The notes beneath the pieces are model-generated. The model was not told the origin of the DNA. It searched no databases and was given only the letters and a program-made list of their open reading frames with translations. Position numbers and translations under genes: made by a program. From assembly GCF_921293095.1 (NCBI RefSeq), contig NC_060247.1, forward strand, positions 54,223,111 to 54,287,110: DNA of 64,000 nt, written 5' to 3'. The stretch is from Ischnura elegans (lineage: Eukaryota; Arthropoda; Insecta; Odonata; Coenagrionidae). Each line of letters opens with the position of its first letter. The stretch's first letter is position 1. Positions 47,701 through 60,078 of this stretch are shown here, in pieces.

Positions 47701-50700
47701 TTCTCCTTTTATAGGATATGCCACTGCTTCATTTTGGTTTATAATTGCAAGTTTTGACAGAAGTTATGTAGCTGTTATCTAGGATCAACACATTTTTATC
47801 TTACTCGATCCTATAGAATACGGTTAAATGGCGATATAAACTTTTATTAACCTATTTCAAATTTTTTCCCAGGCAAAATTCACGGAAATTTCTGTATCAT
47901 TCGGAATAGGTTGGTTTAAATCAGATATAGGTGTCACGTATTTGTTTCATTAAAGATAAAATTAATTGTGGCGGTCGATCCTTGTGGACTTCCATTATTA
48001 TCACCGATTGGTTTATGAATTTTGCAATTAAAAACATAACTGGAAATATTGAAATATCATAGACTGCATTTTTTATTTACTTCCATAATTTTCAAAAATA
48101 TTTACCAAATGCTCTCACTCTATTCCTGATACAGTATTAAGTGAAAATATGACTGCACTATTAAGTACGCCACCGACGTTTTGATGGTCAAAATTCTCCT
48201 CATGTCAAGTTCGCAGATCAAATTAACAAAAACACTTGTTTTACCGGTGTAAATAAATAATGTACCATATGCTATTCTATAGGTTCCTTTAATCCCAGTA
48301 TCTTTGAGAGCAACGGAAATGTTTTGCGTATGAATTTCCATTGCTTAAATTTACATAAGAAGTGAATGTATTTGAATATAAGCTAATTGAAAACGTAAAG
48401 GCATTCTTCAACTCTGGAAAGTTTTATTCTTCAACCGGTTCAACGCCGACGATTTTAATATACGGATTGAAGGGATGAATCTTGGAATTACTCTCGTGGT
48501 ACAATTAGTTCCTTATTAATTTATACAGAGTCTATGTTAAAATCAATTAAAAAATTGAAACCTATTTTGCAAAATTCTGCTTTCACAGTCATTCTTGCCG
48601 AAAAAATCTGATGGAAAATCAGTATTAAGACTCCTTAAAGGAAAGTATTTGATGTTGCCCAGTGAGTTTTTGGTATGTATTTCTAATGAAGAAGCTCATA
48701 CTTAATTTTAGCATATTTAAGCGTTTTCTGCAATTCTTAGTTACACATACAATGGTTGATTCATATAATTTACCTCATATGGAGGATCAGTAAGTCACGA
48801 TCAGTAAGTTACGAAACTGTGGAGCCAAAAAGTATCCACGTTTGTACAGCGTAAGATTAAGTCATTACAAAAATTAGGATTCTTGTGAAAATACCATTTT
48901 AATACTATGGGTTTTGTTACAACAGCTATCATCTGTTTATCAGTATTGGCTGCTAGAAAAACTAGCTAACTAGAATATTCACTTGAAGGATGGAAGTAGA
49001 CAGTCAATAAAATTGACAAAATTGTTGCTTGCATTTGTTTTTCTCGGTTCTGACAGTCTATATGGAAGTCCTAAACCAATTGAACAAGCTCATTGATTAA
49101 ATATCAAAGGAGCCAATGCAAATAAATTCTGTTGTTGACGGTAACATAAAATAGAATGGAAATATAATTAAAATTTTTTGCTAACTTAATTAAGACCAGT
49201 ATCATCGTAGTTTCACCATTTTAAAAATGTATGTATGTAGAATATCAATGCTTGACGAGGTAATTTCATGATGAATGAATGGAATTTTGTGAAGCATAAT
49301 TTACGATTGCGGTAATGTTTTTCTTAGTAATTTATTGATTTTTATATATCTGTCGTTGATATAGTACCTAACTTCCTTTTCCCCTAAATTTAAACCGCAT
49401 ATCTACTTTTCTCAGCGGTGTGGTTGTCATGCGTTGAAATGAAATGAGAGCGTTGAAACGATTTCCGTTGCAAAATGGCGGATATTTTGGGAGCAACGCG
49501 TCGCACAAAACGAGTTTGAATGGCGTCCAACTTGAACTTGTCTTCGGCGGAGCAGAAATGAGCGAATTAAACACATTAGAAGTATTTAGGTATAAATATT
49601 CGTTTAATTAGTATTTCTATCATGTAATCCTTTATCATGGATTTCCTTATTTCGTGTTCATCATATTTGCAGATGCCAGGGGTAAATTTGTCTTGGGAAT
49701 GAAATCTGGTAATTTTTGTACAAATATGCCCAACGTATTCGATATTGTATAAACATAACAATTTCCATTTCATCTATCCTATGATCTTTTCTCCCCGATT
49801 GAATCAATTTATAAATTAAACGTGAATAAAGATTAAAGAATCATTAAACGGATTTAGTTTAATTAAACCGGCGACTTAACCAATACGTTTTTTGCTGTTA
49901 ATAGTATTTAGCAACAGGAAGGTGTTATTGTCACTTTTTGCGCATTGGAATCTTCATCTGGCGGTCTAACGCCTCTGAAGCATTGGATGCCTGAATCAGG
50001 AGCCATCTTGCGACAGAATCTAGATTCTACGGTGGATCAATACCATGTAGCTCTTGTAGATTTTCAATTTTTTTGAGGTAGGATGTATGGAAGGACAATT
50101 CTTAAGGACGATTTAAAGATAGCCTAAAATATTCTTATTTACAATTATTTATTTATATTATATTCTTATTTGCAAAAATTACGCAGATATAGCGGCATGA
50201 ATTCATGTTTTTAAGGGTACCATTTTTATGAGATATCCGATTTTCAATTAGGTTTTAGTGTTATGGACTTATGGAATATTATTTTATACCGACTGAATAT
50301 GACGCCAGCAAAGAGTTGAGTAATTTGCATTGTGGGTCAAGTTTCATCTCGGTAAATTTTCTCCAGACTTGCTTTGCATATTTATCTTCTTATTCCATGT
50401 TTACCTACTTCTATTTGTGAAATATGTCCATTTCACCACTAATACAAGCAATGTTGAACTTAATCTATTCTTCAATTTGTGACTCATTCACGCATTATCG
50501 GAATTATTTTCTCCCGAAATCTTCAAGTTTTCGGGAACGTTAATCATTTTTAGTTTTTACGCAAGGAAAAATTCTGCTGCTGAAAGAATCCTGCAAAGCC
50601 AATTTAGCAATAAAAAATGCTCCATTTCAACGGGTGATATGAACAATTTTGGTTAATAGCGGATGTTTAAAATAAGAGAATGACAGCGGGGCACATTTAT

Positions 50701-52356
50701 TTTCGAGAAAGGAGTAGACTATCGAAAAAAATGGCGTCCGTATTACAATTGGCTAAGCAAGCCGCACTAAATAACCCATGTATTTGACTGAGAAATGACA
50801 TAACCTGAATTATCTATCACTAAAATTTAAAATAAAACCATAAAGAATTAAATTTATTGTCATTCTTTGGAAAAAATGCTAAATTACATTAATTTTCCCA
50901 TATTGCATAATTGTTTAACTTACATTGCATTATAATCAATAGAATAGGCTCGATGATAACAGTTAGGCATAAGGAATCAACGCTTGAAAACGAAATTGCG
51001 CTTTGGATTAGAAAACAGCAAAATGTACGCAATCGATATGTCTGGAGCAGAAAGTAGTGGCAGGAATCCTGCAACACATGGCGTGTTTTAGAGGAGCGAA
51101 ACAAAAAAAATAATCACTTGCGTCTGGTCTGGGTATCTTCGATCGTTGTCTGCGTGTTGTTTGGTTAGTGGCGGTTAGATTACGTAAATATTCATCATAC
51201 ATCAGGAGAAATACATGGTCAATAGCTGGTAAATATTCAAATTACGAGTTTAAACCCGATGGAGCATTACGCCGTAGTGACCATAATTTTTTCTTATGCG
51301 TTGATGGGATTGAGCTTTGAGAGATAAAATGAATTGGACATCTGAGTAACCGCACTGCAAATGATTTTTTTAGCTGAAAACACCGTTATTATAGCATTTA
51401 CACTTACTTTTTAATTTTGAGCTCGGATTTAGAGTCCCCCTGAAATCAATATAGCAATTATTGATTCATAATATTCTTCTTTCTTTCGCACTTCGATTCA
51501 AAAATTCGAAATCTAAGTCGGACTAATAGATAAATATTAAAAAATAAAGGACGTACCTTTATAATTTGGCCAGCGATTACCTTTAGGGTTACCTAAAATG
51601 CCAGTTTATTTGGAATGGTATTTCACGGAGTGAGAATTTCGTAACGATTTTCAGCAATGGTTTAAATCATTTTAATTTTGTGGTCAGTGAAAACTTGAGA
51701 AAACGTGCATATATAAAATATATTTATTTTACCTTCTCTCTTGGATTCCTTTAAATTAATTATTTAATCATTAACAATTCGCTAAAAGAACTGTATTTAC
51801 ATGGGTCCGTGATGACTACACCAACTTTGTGTTGCGCATGTATCTCTAGTCTTGCCTCAGAAATAATACAATCCTCAAAATATATGTATTCTTTTTTGAA
51901 ATGCTATTGTAGTTTATTTTATGGGATTTATTGTGTCGAATAATTAGGATATGCAGTAATTAATCATCTGAATTTGATGCCTAAATAGCTTTACCGCCTA
52001 CTGATGCTTCAGATTAGTAAATAGCCGAGTCGTCAAAATCGTCGACTAATTTTATATTTGCGTCGAAAATTCACTATATGGATTGGCTTCCCGCGATATC
52101 CATTTGTCCTGTGATAACATTTCTTCTTCGCCCTTGCTTATTATTACTGAAGTCATTTTCTTTTTAAATTCACCTAATTTATTCTACTGCTTTGAAGTCT
52201 ACGCTGTCCATTTTCCTGTCATTTTTATCTGAGACTGCAATTACTTCGACCAAAATTATCTGTAAAGTGAAAATTGTGATATCCTTTTACATGACACGTC
52301 TAATTTGATTTATTAGGTTTCCCCTTGATTCCAATTTCTGGTATGGTTAGCTGTTA
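44711..52356. other. Long spacer
   Basis: 44711-45060 is still GC-rich with overlapping open frames on both strands and no recognised protein. Further on the DNA is AT-rich. A near-perfect palindrome (GAATTTAGTACC...GGTACTAAATTC around TCTTAACTAGTTAAGA) lies at 47429-47470. AAAATGGCGG occurs at 49475. No supportable gene. Confidence 0.3.
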
Positions 52357-52627
52357 AATAGGTAATGAGGTATGGAAAGAGTGTATTGAGTGTGTATAGG
52401 TACCTAGTCTTGCAGCACCTACTTTCTTTCTCTTGCTTTTTTCTAAAGACTGCATACGTCAATTTCTCTATGACGAGCCTTTCATTATTCCAAAAAATCT
52501 CTTCCCTTTCTTTCAAGTGAAAATACATTTTTGAAATATAACTAATAACTTCAGGCTTCACTTTGTGAAACCTCTCCGTATTGGAAGTTATATTTCCTTT
52601 CTTCCAATACATTTTTGACGAAATATT
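52357..52627. repeat. Direct repeat, copy 1, carrying an insertion
   Basis: It shares about 180 alignable bases with 53091-53271 (for example GTGTATTGAGTGTGTAT, CACCTACTTTCTT, CTCTTGCTTTTTTCTAAAG). The repeat is interrupted by the 71-bp element and its duplicated target at 52535-52618. The nature of the parent repeat is unknown; short minus-strand frames in it have no recognised family. Confidence 0.7.
52522..52618. mobile_element. Miniature foldback element with 13-bp target duplication and preserved empty site
   Basis: The direct repeat aatacatttttga lies at 52522-52534 and 52606-52618, around a 71-bp body. The body starts with the end sequence shared with the 9650 element (ACTAATAACTTCAGGCTT, then ACTTTGTGAAACCTCTCC) and closes with a small hairpin ATTGGAAG...CTTCCAAT. 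It looks like an internally deleted version of that foldback without the hammerhead-like core. The uninterrupted copy of the surrounding repeat at 53091-53271 reads straight through this position, confirming that the insertion is real. Confidence 0.75.
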
Positions 52628-53090
52628 ATGTTTTTCATTTTTTGATTTGATCCGGTTGAATCATCACAAAGCTAGTGGTTATTGCGTGATATTCGATAAT
52701 ATGAGTAATGGTGGATTTTCCCGTTGTTTAAATGTTATACCAAATTAATATCTTGTGTAACATGTAAGAAATCAGTAAAACACAATGTCAATGGAATTAG
52801 CCAGTACTCATTGGCCATAATGCTCAAACCTTAATGTGAATGATGTTATTTATTAAAATTTGTCTTGCTGGAAATTATTGAAAAAAGTAGTATTTTAATA
52901 AAAAAAAGCCCTAGATTATGGGAAACAATCCGTAAATTAGAGGTAAAACGAAATTACTTGTTGTAACTCTCATGAATATTTATATTTTTTAAATTTTAAC
53001 AGCCGATACAAATGATAACGTAGAAATAAGTCCAATAGTTGAAAGTTCGAATCTTTAAGAAGTATCACTAAAATTTGAGAGATCAAATCA

Positions 53091-53271
53091 AATAGGTAGT
53101 GAGGTAGAAATAGTGTATTGAGTGTGTATTCCTAGTCCTGCCGCACCTACTTTCTTCCTCTTGCTTTTTTCTAAAGAAAGCTTCGTCAATTTCTATTAGA
53201 CGAGCCTTTTATTTGTCCTACAAAATCTCTTTCCTTTCTTTCTAATGAAACTCCATTTTTGCCGAAATATT
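53091..53271. repeat. Direct repeat, copy 2 (empty site)
   Basis: The uninterrupted copy of the repeat at 52357. At 53250-53271 it reads CTCCATTTTTGCCGAAATAT where copy 1 has the 71-bp insertion and one extra target copy. The two copies have many substitutions and small indels, so the duplication is old. Confidence 0.7.
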
Positions 53272-53481
53272 CACTTGAACTGAATGAGGGGAGATACAAT
53301 ATCTGTAGGCAAACACACTTTGTGCCAAATCTATTATACATAATTTCATAAGGAGGACGAAACTACGTATCTTCGTAGCTTAGACAGCTGTCATAAAATT
53401 GATTAATTTTTTTGGATTCATTTTTAACATGTGTTTTGCACGAATAGGTTGCAAATATATTAATTCAAAACATTTCATACT

Positions 53482-53853
53482 ATGGTAAATGCTGGAGAAA
53501 AGCATTATTCCGATAGCCCTCCGTATTTTAATATTTTTAACATTTGGTATCCACTGTTGCTAGAACTAGAAGAAAATCAATTAAAACTAACTAATGTCAA
53601 TCTAGTAGCCAAAAAAGATGAAATTGATTTCATCAAATCTAAAGAAGAGAGTACAAGTTCAAAGACCAATGCTTTAGATTTATACGTTCAGTTTATAATT
53701 TCATTTTTATTAAACAGAGAAATAAGTACTTTTATTGAGTCTTGGCTTTTCTTGGAACTCACCCAGTTGTTACGATTTCAAACTTGTCTTTTGAGAGTGG
53801 TATTCTTCTTTGGTGAAACTATATTTGGAGTTGAATACATCAGAGTATTATAA
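53482..53853 (+). CDS. Unrecognised 123-codon ORF overlapping a direct repeat
   Basis: An open frame of 123 codons in AT-rich DNA, encoding a protein with an acidic/lysine middle and hydrophobic second half (around FIISFLLNREISTFIESWLF). About 53640-53755 recurs in diverged form at 54455-54560 with stops, so the frame belongs at least partly to a repeat. No family is recognised and a chance frame is quite possible. Confidence 0.15.
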   Translation: MVNAGEKHYSDSPPYFNIFNIWYPLLLELEENQLKLTNVNLVAKKDEIDFIKSKEESTSSKTNALDLYVQFIISFLLNREISTFIESWLFLELTQLLRFQTCLLRVVFFFGETIFGVEYIRVL

Positions 53854-56399
53854 CAGGTAAAAAGGATAATTTGGAGACATTATAATGAGAGAAATAGAGG
53901 GTGTGCCATTGAAATATCAGTAAAATTAGCATCTTTGTGAAACGTTATCAATGTACATTAATTAGTAGTAGAATACATGCTTAAGAGCTAATTTTGAAAC
54001 AAAAATGTGAAAACGATCGCAAGTTAATATCATGGATACGCTGGAAAGGATTGAAGCATTTCAACCTTGAGCAAATTCTGTTCCTGTCAATTTTGCTGGA
54101 CAATGTATTTAACCAGGCCCATAAAATTGATTTTGGCGGATTCCTATTCCATCTCAGTATATGTTTTAGCGAGAACAATTATGAATACCTAATTCATGTA
54201 ATTCAACTTAGGCTATCAATTTGCCGATGCATGAGAATGGGGAATTGATAAAAAGCAGTGAAATACATGTATTCACAAGGAACGAATTATCATTGATTTG
54301 TGCACTTTTTACCTCCAGGTTATTAGTTTCGTGAATATCATTGATTTATGGTAGTATATTTGCAAAGATGCAGCCTCTAGGTCGAGTTCAAAGTAAAGAA
54401 AACGATATTTGAAAGCAGAATTAATAGAAAATTAGTCGTTAGGTTTTATTAATATGAGAGCAAAAGTCCAAGATCAATAGATTAAATTTATGCATTCAGT
54501 TTATAAATCAATTTTTATTAGACGGAGAATTAAGTACTTTATTGAGTCTTGGCTTCAACATTTTAGTACACCTAATAAATTTATACAAGACAATGGCTAC
54601 AATAAAATTATAAGGCCAGTATTTATCACGTGGTATTGCTAGTAACATAACCTTAAATCAAAGTAAAGTCTCCATATAACACGTATTGAATATTTAGTTT
54701 GAATTTACCAAGATGCTCACCAATGGTGAATAATTGTTCCTCAGGCAATAAAATTTTCCCAGCTAACCCCCTAACAAAGTAAATTTTTATGTCATTTCCA
54801 CTCTATAATTTCATTAGCTTGGCGTGCTCAAATTTATTCTAACTGATCATAGCCTGTTAAAAAATAATATCGGTCAAAGAGATGCCGTTCTGACAAATAT
54901 CTCTATGATCTCTTTGCAGATGAAATATTTTTTCCTGTGATTCATGTAACACGCGTTTGAAAGAGAAACTAAAAGAGCTTCAGATCTGATTGGATAGGGG
55001 TCATTCGCAAAAAATAGGATTTTCATAAACAAATAGTTCTTTGGCCTAATTTAAGGAAGTATTTTTGTTATAAGATATTTGAGCTGCAGCTAATGTGTTT
55101 GCCTATAAAATCCCATTAAAACTTTTGGAGCTAAATAAGATATTTTGTAAAATATATTCGAATATCAGTGAACGATTAATTTAATGAAAGTGTCATTGCT
55201 TTTAGTTGCACGACGAGTATTTTTCGTCAACTTAATGGTCATTAAAAGCCACCCATGCATAATTTCCTCTGCTCATTGGAGAAATATTATCGGCTGCCGT
55301 CAAAGTTAGCTTTACTCAGATGATAAATAAAAGGTGTAAGTGATGAACGAAGATAAACAACCTCTGAGAATTTTCACAGAGGTTACTTAACTCCATTCAG
55401 CATGAATTTTCGCCAAAAAAGATCCGAATCCATCGAGTTCATCGGTTTTAGTGATCCTTACTTTGAACCGAGTTAAGGTATCAGCTGATTACTTTATTTG
55501 CAAATTTCTGTCTTGGGAGACAAGTGAGTACAGACTAATTCGAAGTATAAGTCATCCTATACTGTGAAGTCGGAGGCAAAGGTAATGGTTGAATACACAA
55601 ACGTAGATAAAACTTAACGATGGACCTCTCTGAATATGTAAGGACATAGATGAAAAAAATTTGAAACCCCTTTTAATTATAAAATGCTCCATTCAGTGAA
55701 TCTCGAAGTTTGAGATTCTATGATAAATTTATGATGATATTTTAGGTTATAAAGAAAAAACTAAAAATCCAATAAATAAAGAAAATTTATATATAAGTTA
55801 AAACTAGGTGATAATGATCGTGGGCAAAGCTATGGGTAGTGAAATATTTTCATCTCAGTAACATATTTTTATTATCGAGACAGACTAATGGTGAAATATA
55901 TGCCTCGTGTAACGGAATAGGTAGATATTCAGCATTTTCGATGATTTCATGGGCGATGGAAAAAAGGCTTACCTATCAAATTATTATATTAAGTAGCTTT
56001 TGTTTGTAAAATGTCCGTTGCTTACAAAATTTCCCTTCCAAGGCTATCTAATTTATATCCATGAAAAGGAATAAAAATTTTGCACACCGACCCCATAATG
56101 TTTTCACATTAAATGTGAAAAGATATCGTTGATGAAAAACGACCAAACGAAATACGCTGTGGGAATCGTATTTGTCATTTGTCTCACACATGGCTTGTAC
56201 CTCACCCATATTCTGTTGGTGAATTTTTTACTCATAGCATTGATGATACAAAATTTCATTGCCTGCGATTTCTCTTTTTTATTATTGTACAATCTTTTCT
56301 TCTGACGAGGTCTCTGTATTTCTAAAATATACTATTGACCCATAATATAATAATAATAATCATACAATGCTGCTATCGAAAGGTTATAAATTAAAAGAA
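53854..56399. other. AT-rich spacer with a diverged direct repeat
   Basis: 54455-54560 is a degenerate copy of 53640-53755 (shared CAGTTTATAA, TTTTTATTA, GTACTTTATTGAGTCTTGGC-like words). Otherwise nothing supportable. Confidence 0.35.
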
Positions 56400-57435
56400 A
56401 AAATGGTTGTAGATGTTTAATACGCATTAAGAACCTAAATTACAGAATTGTAGATAAATTTAGAAATTACTTCTTCCAAAAAATCGAGACGAGTAGCCTC
56501 TATAAGTCAGTCATAAAAAATAATGATAAAGGAACACCACTTCAGCTTAATGTCAGAGAAAAATCAATAGATGTAGAAAAAATAGAGGAGCTAGAAGAAA
56601 CATGGCGAAGCAAGCAGTTACATGGGATACATCACAATTTCCTTCATCAGGAATGCGTAGACACCTCACTATCAAATGCCTGGATAAAAAGAGGAGAGCT
56701 ATATAAGGAAACGGAGGGGACAATGGTAGCTATTCAGGAAAAAATAATTGGTACAAAAACTATAGGAAATCTATAATCAAAGACGGAAGCATATTAAATG
56801 ACCTATGCTGTAAATGTAATGCAAAGAGTAGGCGATAGAGCACATAATTAGCAGGTGTACGAATCTGGTTGGTAATGAATACACCAAAAGACACAATAAT
56901 CTCTGCAAAATTATTTATTTAGAAATAGCATATGTTACCGGATTAAAATTGGATCATGAACCATATTACCTGTTCATCCCTGCTACAGTTCTGGAAAATG
57001 AAAATTACAAATTATACTGGGACAACACAATTCACACAGACAAACCTGTTCAGCATAACAGACCGGGCATAACAGTTCCAGCTGACCACAACCTTAAGAA
57101 GAAATACGAGGAAAAGAAACAAAAATATCAAGACCTCGCAGGGCAAATAAAAACTATCTGGAAACAGGACGTGGTCACCATCATCCCCATAGTAATATCA
57201 TCAACAGGAATAATACTTTCATCACTTAAATTTGGAATTGAACAATTGAAAATTAAAAGAAATACAAAATATAACATTCAAAAATCTGTAATACCGGATA
57301 CATGTAGAACAGTTAGATTGTGTTTAAATGAATTGTAACTTGAGGCAGTGTTTGGGCAAGGTCCGACACTGGCCGGCCTCCAAGTAAATCTTGTGGAAAA
57401 ATAGATAATAATAATATTATTAATTATAATAATAA
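56400..57435 (+). pseudogene. Decayed LINE 3' end (C-terminal ORF region, UTR and AAT tail)
   Basis: In one frame about 56414-56770 encodes a segment starting FRNYFFQKIETSSLYKS and reaching NAWIKRGELYKETEGTMVAI before a stop. After frame changes the protein continues as IEHIISRCTNLVGNEYTKRH, and then the long open part to 57338, including YYLFIPATVLENENYKLYWD, VQHNRPGITV and PIVISSTGIILSSL. I recognise this as the C-terminal region following the reverse transcriptase in a widespread arthropod LINE group, with its C-x-x-C...H...C knuckle partly eroded (CCKC near 56805). Between GITV and PADHNL about 20 residues normally present seem deleted. A 3' UTR and a run of AATAAT units (57404-57435) close the copy. 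Confidence 0.7.
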
Positions 57436-59118
57436 TGGTGCCTTGGAGGAAACCTTGCCAAGTTTTCTTGGGCATTGCGGAAGCATTATCGTGACAGTAG
57501 CAAGAGGTAATGCCTATGGGACTGCATAGAAGATGCCAAATTCCATCCCATAGAAGGCTGATTTCTGTCGTCATTTCGGTCGCATTTTGATCGGTTTTCA
57601 AAAATGTCCGCGACGCGGTGATGAGTGCAATGCGATCCACTTTCTTTCGATATTTTGATGTAAAATGTTTGCAATTTCAAGGATTAGTATTGAAAAGTTA
57701 TGAATGTGATAGATCACATCATCATGTATTATATACGTTTTTGTTATCACCCTTAATTATACCTTATTTCTCCGTGAAATTCGGATCAATTTGTCCATCA
57801 GCGACACGAATGATGACTTTTGTAAACCCATTCAAATGCGCGGTGGGTGGAAACAAATTTAGAGAACGTCTTAGGATCCTCTTTTGCAATATTCGAGGGT
57901 GATAGACTCAGCCGAGGGAGCCATGTGTCGGTGGCGGCCTGATGCTTTGGCTCCGGTTCGGGTTACGGTTGCGCGGGGATGGTTTCGCGGAGAGGTGTGT
58001 TGGACATTTATTCTCTCCCCCGGATCATCCAACTCCGCTTCCTGTCACCGCTTCTGATGGATATCGATCTGCGAGCTATAAATGTCACGAACTTTCCCCC
58101 ACTCTCCCTCGCATCGAATCGGTCCCTTCACGATTTTGAACTAAACCACCCTCATCCCAACCCCTCTCGTTTCCCTCCATCGTTTCCCCCCACCCTTTCT
58201 TCTCCATCCGTCACAAGCATACCCCTTACCCCAGTCACGTGACATTTCCCGCGAAGCTACCCTACCCACATCTCTTTTTTTTTTATTAATTGGAAAAAAT
58301 GCACACGTACTGTAACCCCTTTCAACTCTAGTCCCCGGCCGTCCTCAACCCCCGCCCGCCTCTCAAACGCGCGATCAAAATTGATTACTTTGGCGTAATT
58401 ACGCGGGAATCCTCCAACAACCCTCTTTAAATTTTGCAACTCTTTTGTCGATAATGTCGCAGCTGTCTTGGGATGAAGCCTATGTACGGGCCGTTGAGTT
58501 TCCGTAGTGAATGATTATGAGGCTAATCAATTTGTTGGAGCTTTCGTGGACCATGTGATACAATTAAATGGTTCCCTGGGCAATTATTGGCCAACTAGGG
58601 CATTTTCTGATGAATCTCTTCATTAGGTGAAGCTTTGATTGGTGGTTACATTGTTTCTCTGAGTAAGATTTTAACTTTCGAGGAAAACTTTCGTCCTACT
58701 TGTTAGATTTCTTCATCTGAAAGGATGGGTGAGATTAAGTAATTTCAAAATCAAAATGGTTTTGCGCATAAATTACTGGAATTGATCATCTTATTATCTG
58801 ATTTTTAATTGTATTTTAAGTTCTTCATGTTGTTACTTGCTTTACCAAAATTTAGTTCATTCACTTCTATCATAATATTCTTTCAAGAGTAAGTGGTATG
58901 TCACATTGATCAATATTCATTATGCCGTAATAAGTTATTCAGATCAAAATAATTATTAGGAATGTACAATTTTCATTTCATGAGATAACGATGAAAGTAT
59001 GCAAAATAATGTAATTGGTATCGGAGTACTTTAGAGCCATTGGAGTTTCTTTGGGCCAAGATGAAGTCAAATATCAAATGGAAGCACAATCCCTACCTGA
59101 AAACGAGGAACCATCGCG
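57436..59118. other. Spacer with a GC-rich patch
   Basis: About 57900-58250 and 58320-58420 are GC-rich with long pyrimidine runs (CCCTCCATCG-type) and overlapping frames that have no recognised domain. It may be a regulatory CpG-rich segment. The rest is AT-rich. Confidence 0.25.
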
Positions 59119-59258
59119 TTTACCTTTGATAAACTCGATTGTTTCTGGCTTTACTTTGTGAAAATCCATTCTGATGATGTCACCTCTGCGACGAAACCGG
59201 TCGTATTGAATGAATCGTGTGAAAAAGTGCCATAACTTTTTATTGTTTTACCTTTGAT
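59119..59258 (+). mobile_element. Short hammerhead-like element with 12-bp target duplication
   Basis: The direct repeat tttacctttgat lies at 59119-59130 and 59247-59258, around a 116-bp body. The body starts with the shared end motif (CTGGCTTTACTTTGTGAAA) and then has CTGATGA (59171-59177), one extra T, a three-base-pair stem GTC/GAC with an eight-base loop, GAAAC (59193-59197), CG and GTC (59200-59202) followed by GT. All invariant hammerhead residues are present. Stem I pairing is weak by eye (CATT with AATG, leaving a bulge). No ORF. Confidence 0.65.
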
Positions 59259-59716
59259 GCCTATTTTTGAAGTGAGTAAGGAGGGAAATTTTATAATCAT
59301 AAACCAAATCCTTCAAGCTGTATTTGTCTTTTTGGTACACATTTCATATCATTCGAATTATTTCGAACCCTTGGAATTGCATACTTTTTTTATGCTTTAC
59401 TTTATTTCTTAAACCTTAGGTGCCTACTCAGTCTGTTCTCATACACTCAAAAACTCTAGTTAATGATAACTCTATTTTAACTAGATACATTCATTGATAT
59501 CTCTTTGAATTAGATTGGATTACAGCTTCATTGTAAATAAGAAAATTTGCGACTGAAAAATTGGAATGAGATCCAAAAGCCTTGCAATTTTTCTTTATTG
59601 AAAAACTTTCATTGTTCTCCGTCGTTTGCTTTTCTTTATTGAATGCTAATCAAAAAATAGGCGTGGGCTGAAATTGGTGCAATAAATTTTCCATTGCGTC
59701 CTTTATATTTTTTCGC
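59259..59716. other. AT-rich spacer
   Basis: Nothing supportable between the hammerhead-like element and the hAT target duplication. Confidence 0.4.
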
Positions 59717-59737
59717 TTAGAAAGCAGGGATGGGCAT

Positions 59738-59905
59738 GATTCGTCTTCATGAATCACGAATCATGATTCGCGAATCACAAACTGTGATTCGTGATTCGGA
59801 TCATTTTTTTTTTCGTGATTCGTGAACCGTGAGTCGACTCTTTTTTTACTAGTTGAGGTGATTCGTGAGTCGAATATTTGTGATGCAGCTCACGATTCAC
59901 TGACG
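59738..59905. repeat. Left subterminal GATTCGTGA array of the hAT element
   Basis: At least ten copies of (T/C)GATTCGTGA or its complement TCACGAATC in both orientations, such as GAATCACGAATCATGATTCG near 59751. Arrays like this are typical transposase-binding sites near hAT ends. Confidence 0.75.
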
Positions 59906-60078
59906 AATCACGAATTAATTTCACTGCTGTATACGTACAAGTCAGAAGTGCAACCACTCGGATAATTCAAAAATATATTTTGCACTGTAAATTCGTTCAA
60001 ATGTGACTTTCAATTGTTTTGAACAAGATGACAAGATAGAAATGAAATTTGAAAATAGCAAGGCACAAGTCAAAGAAA

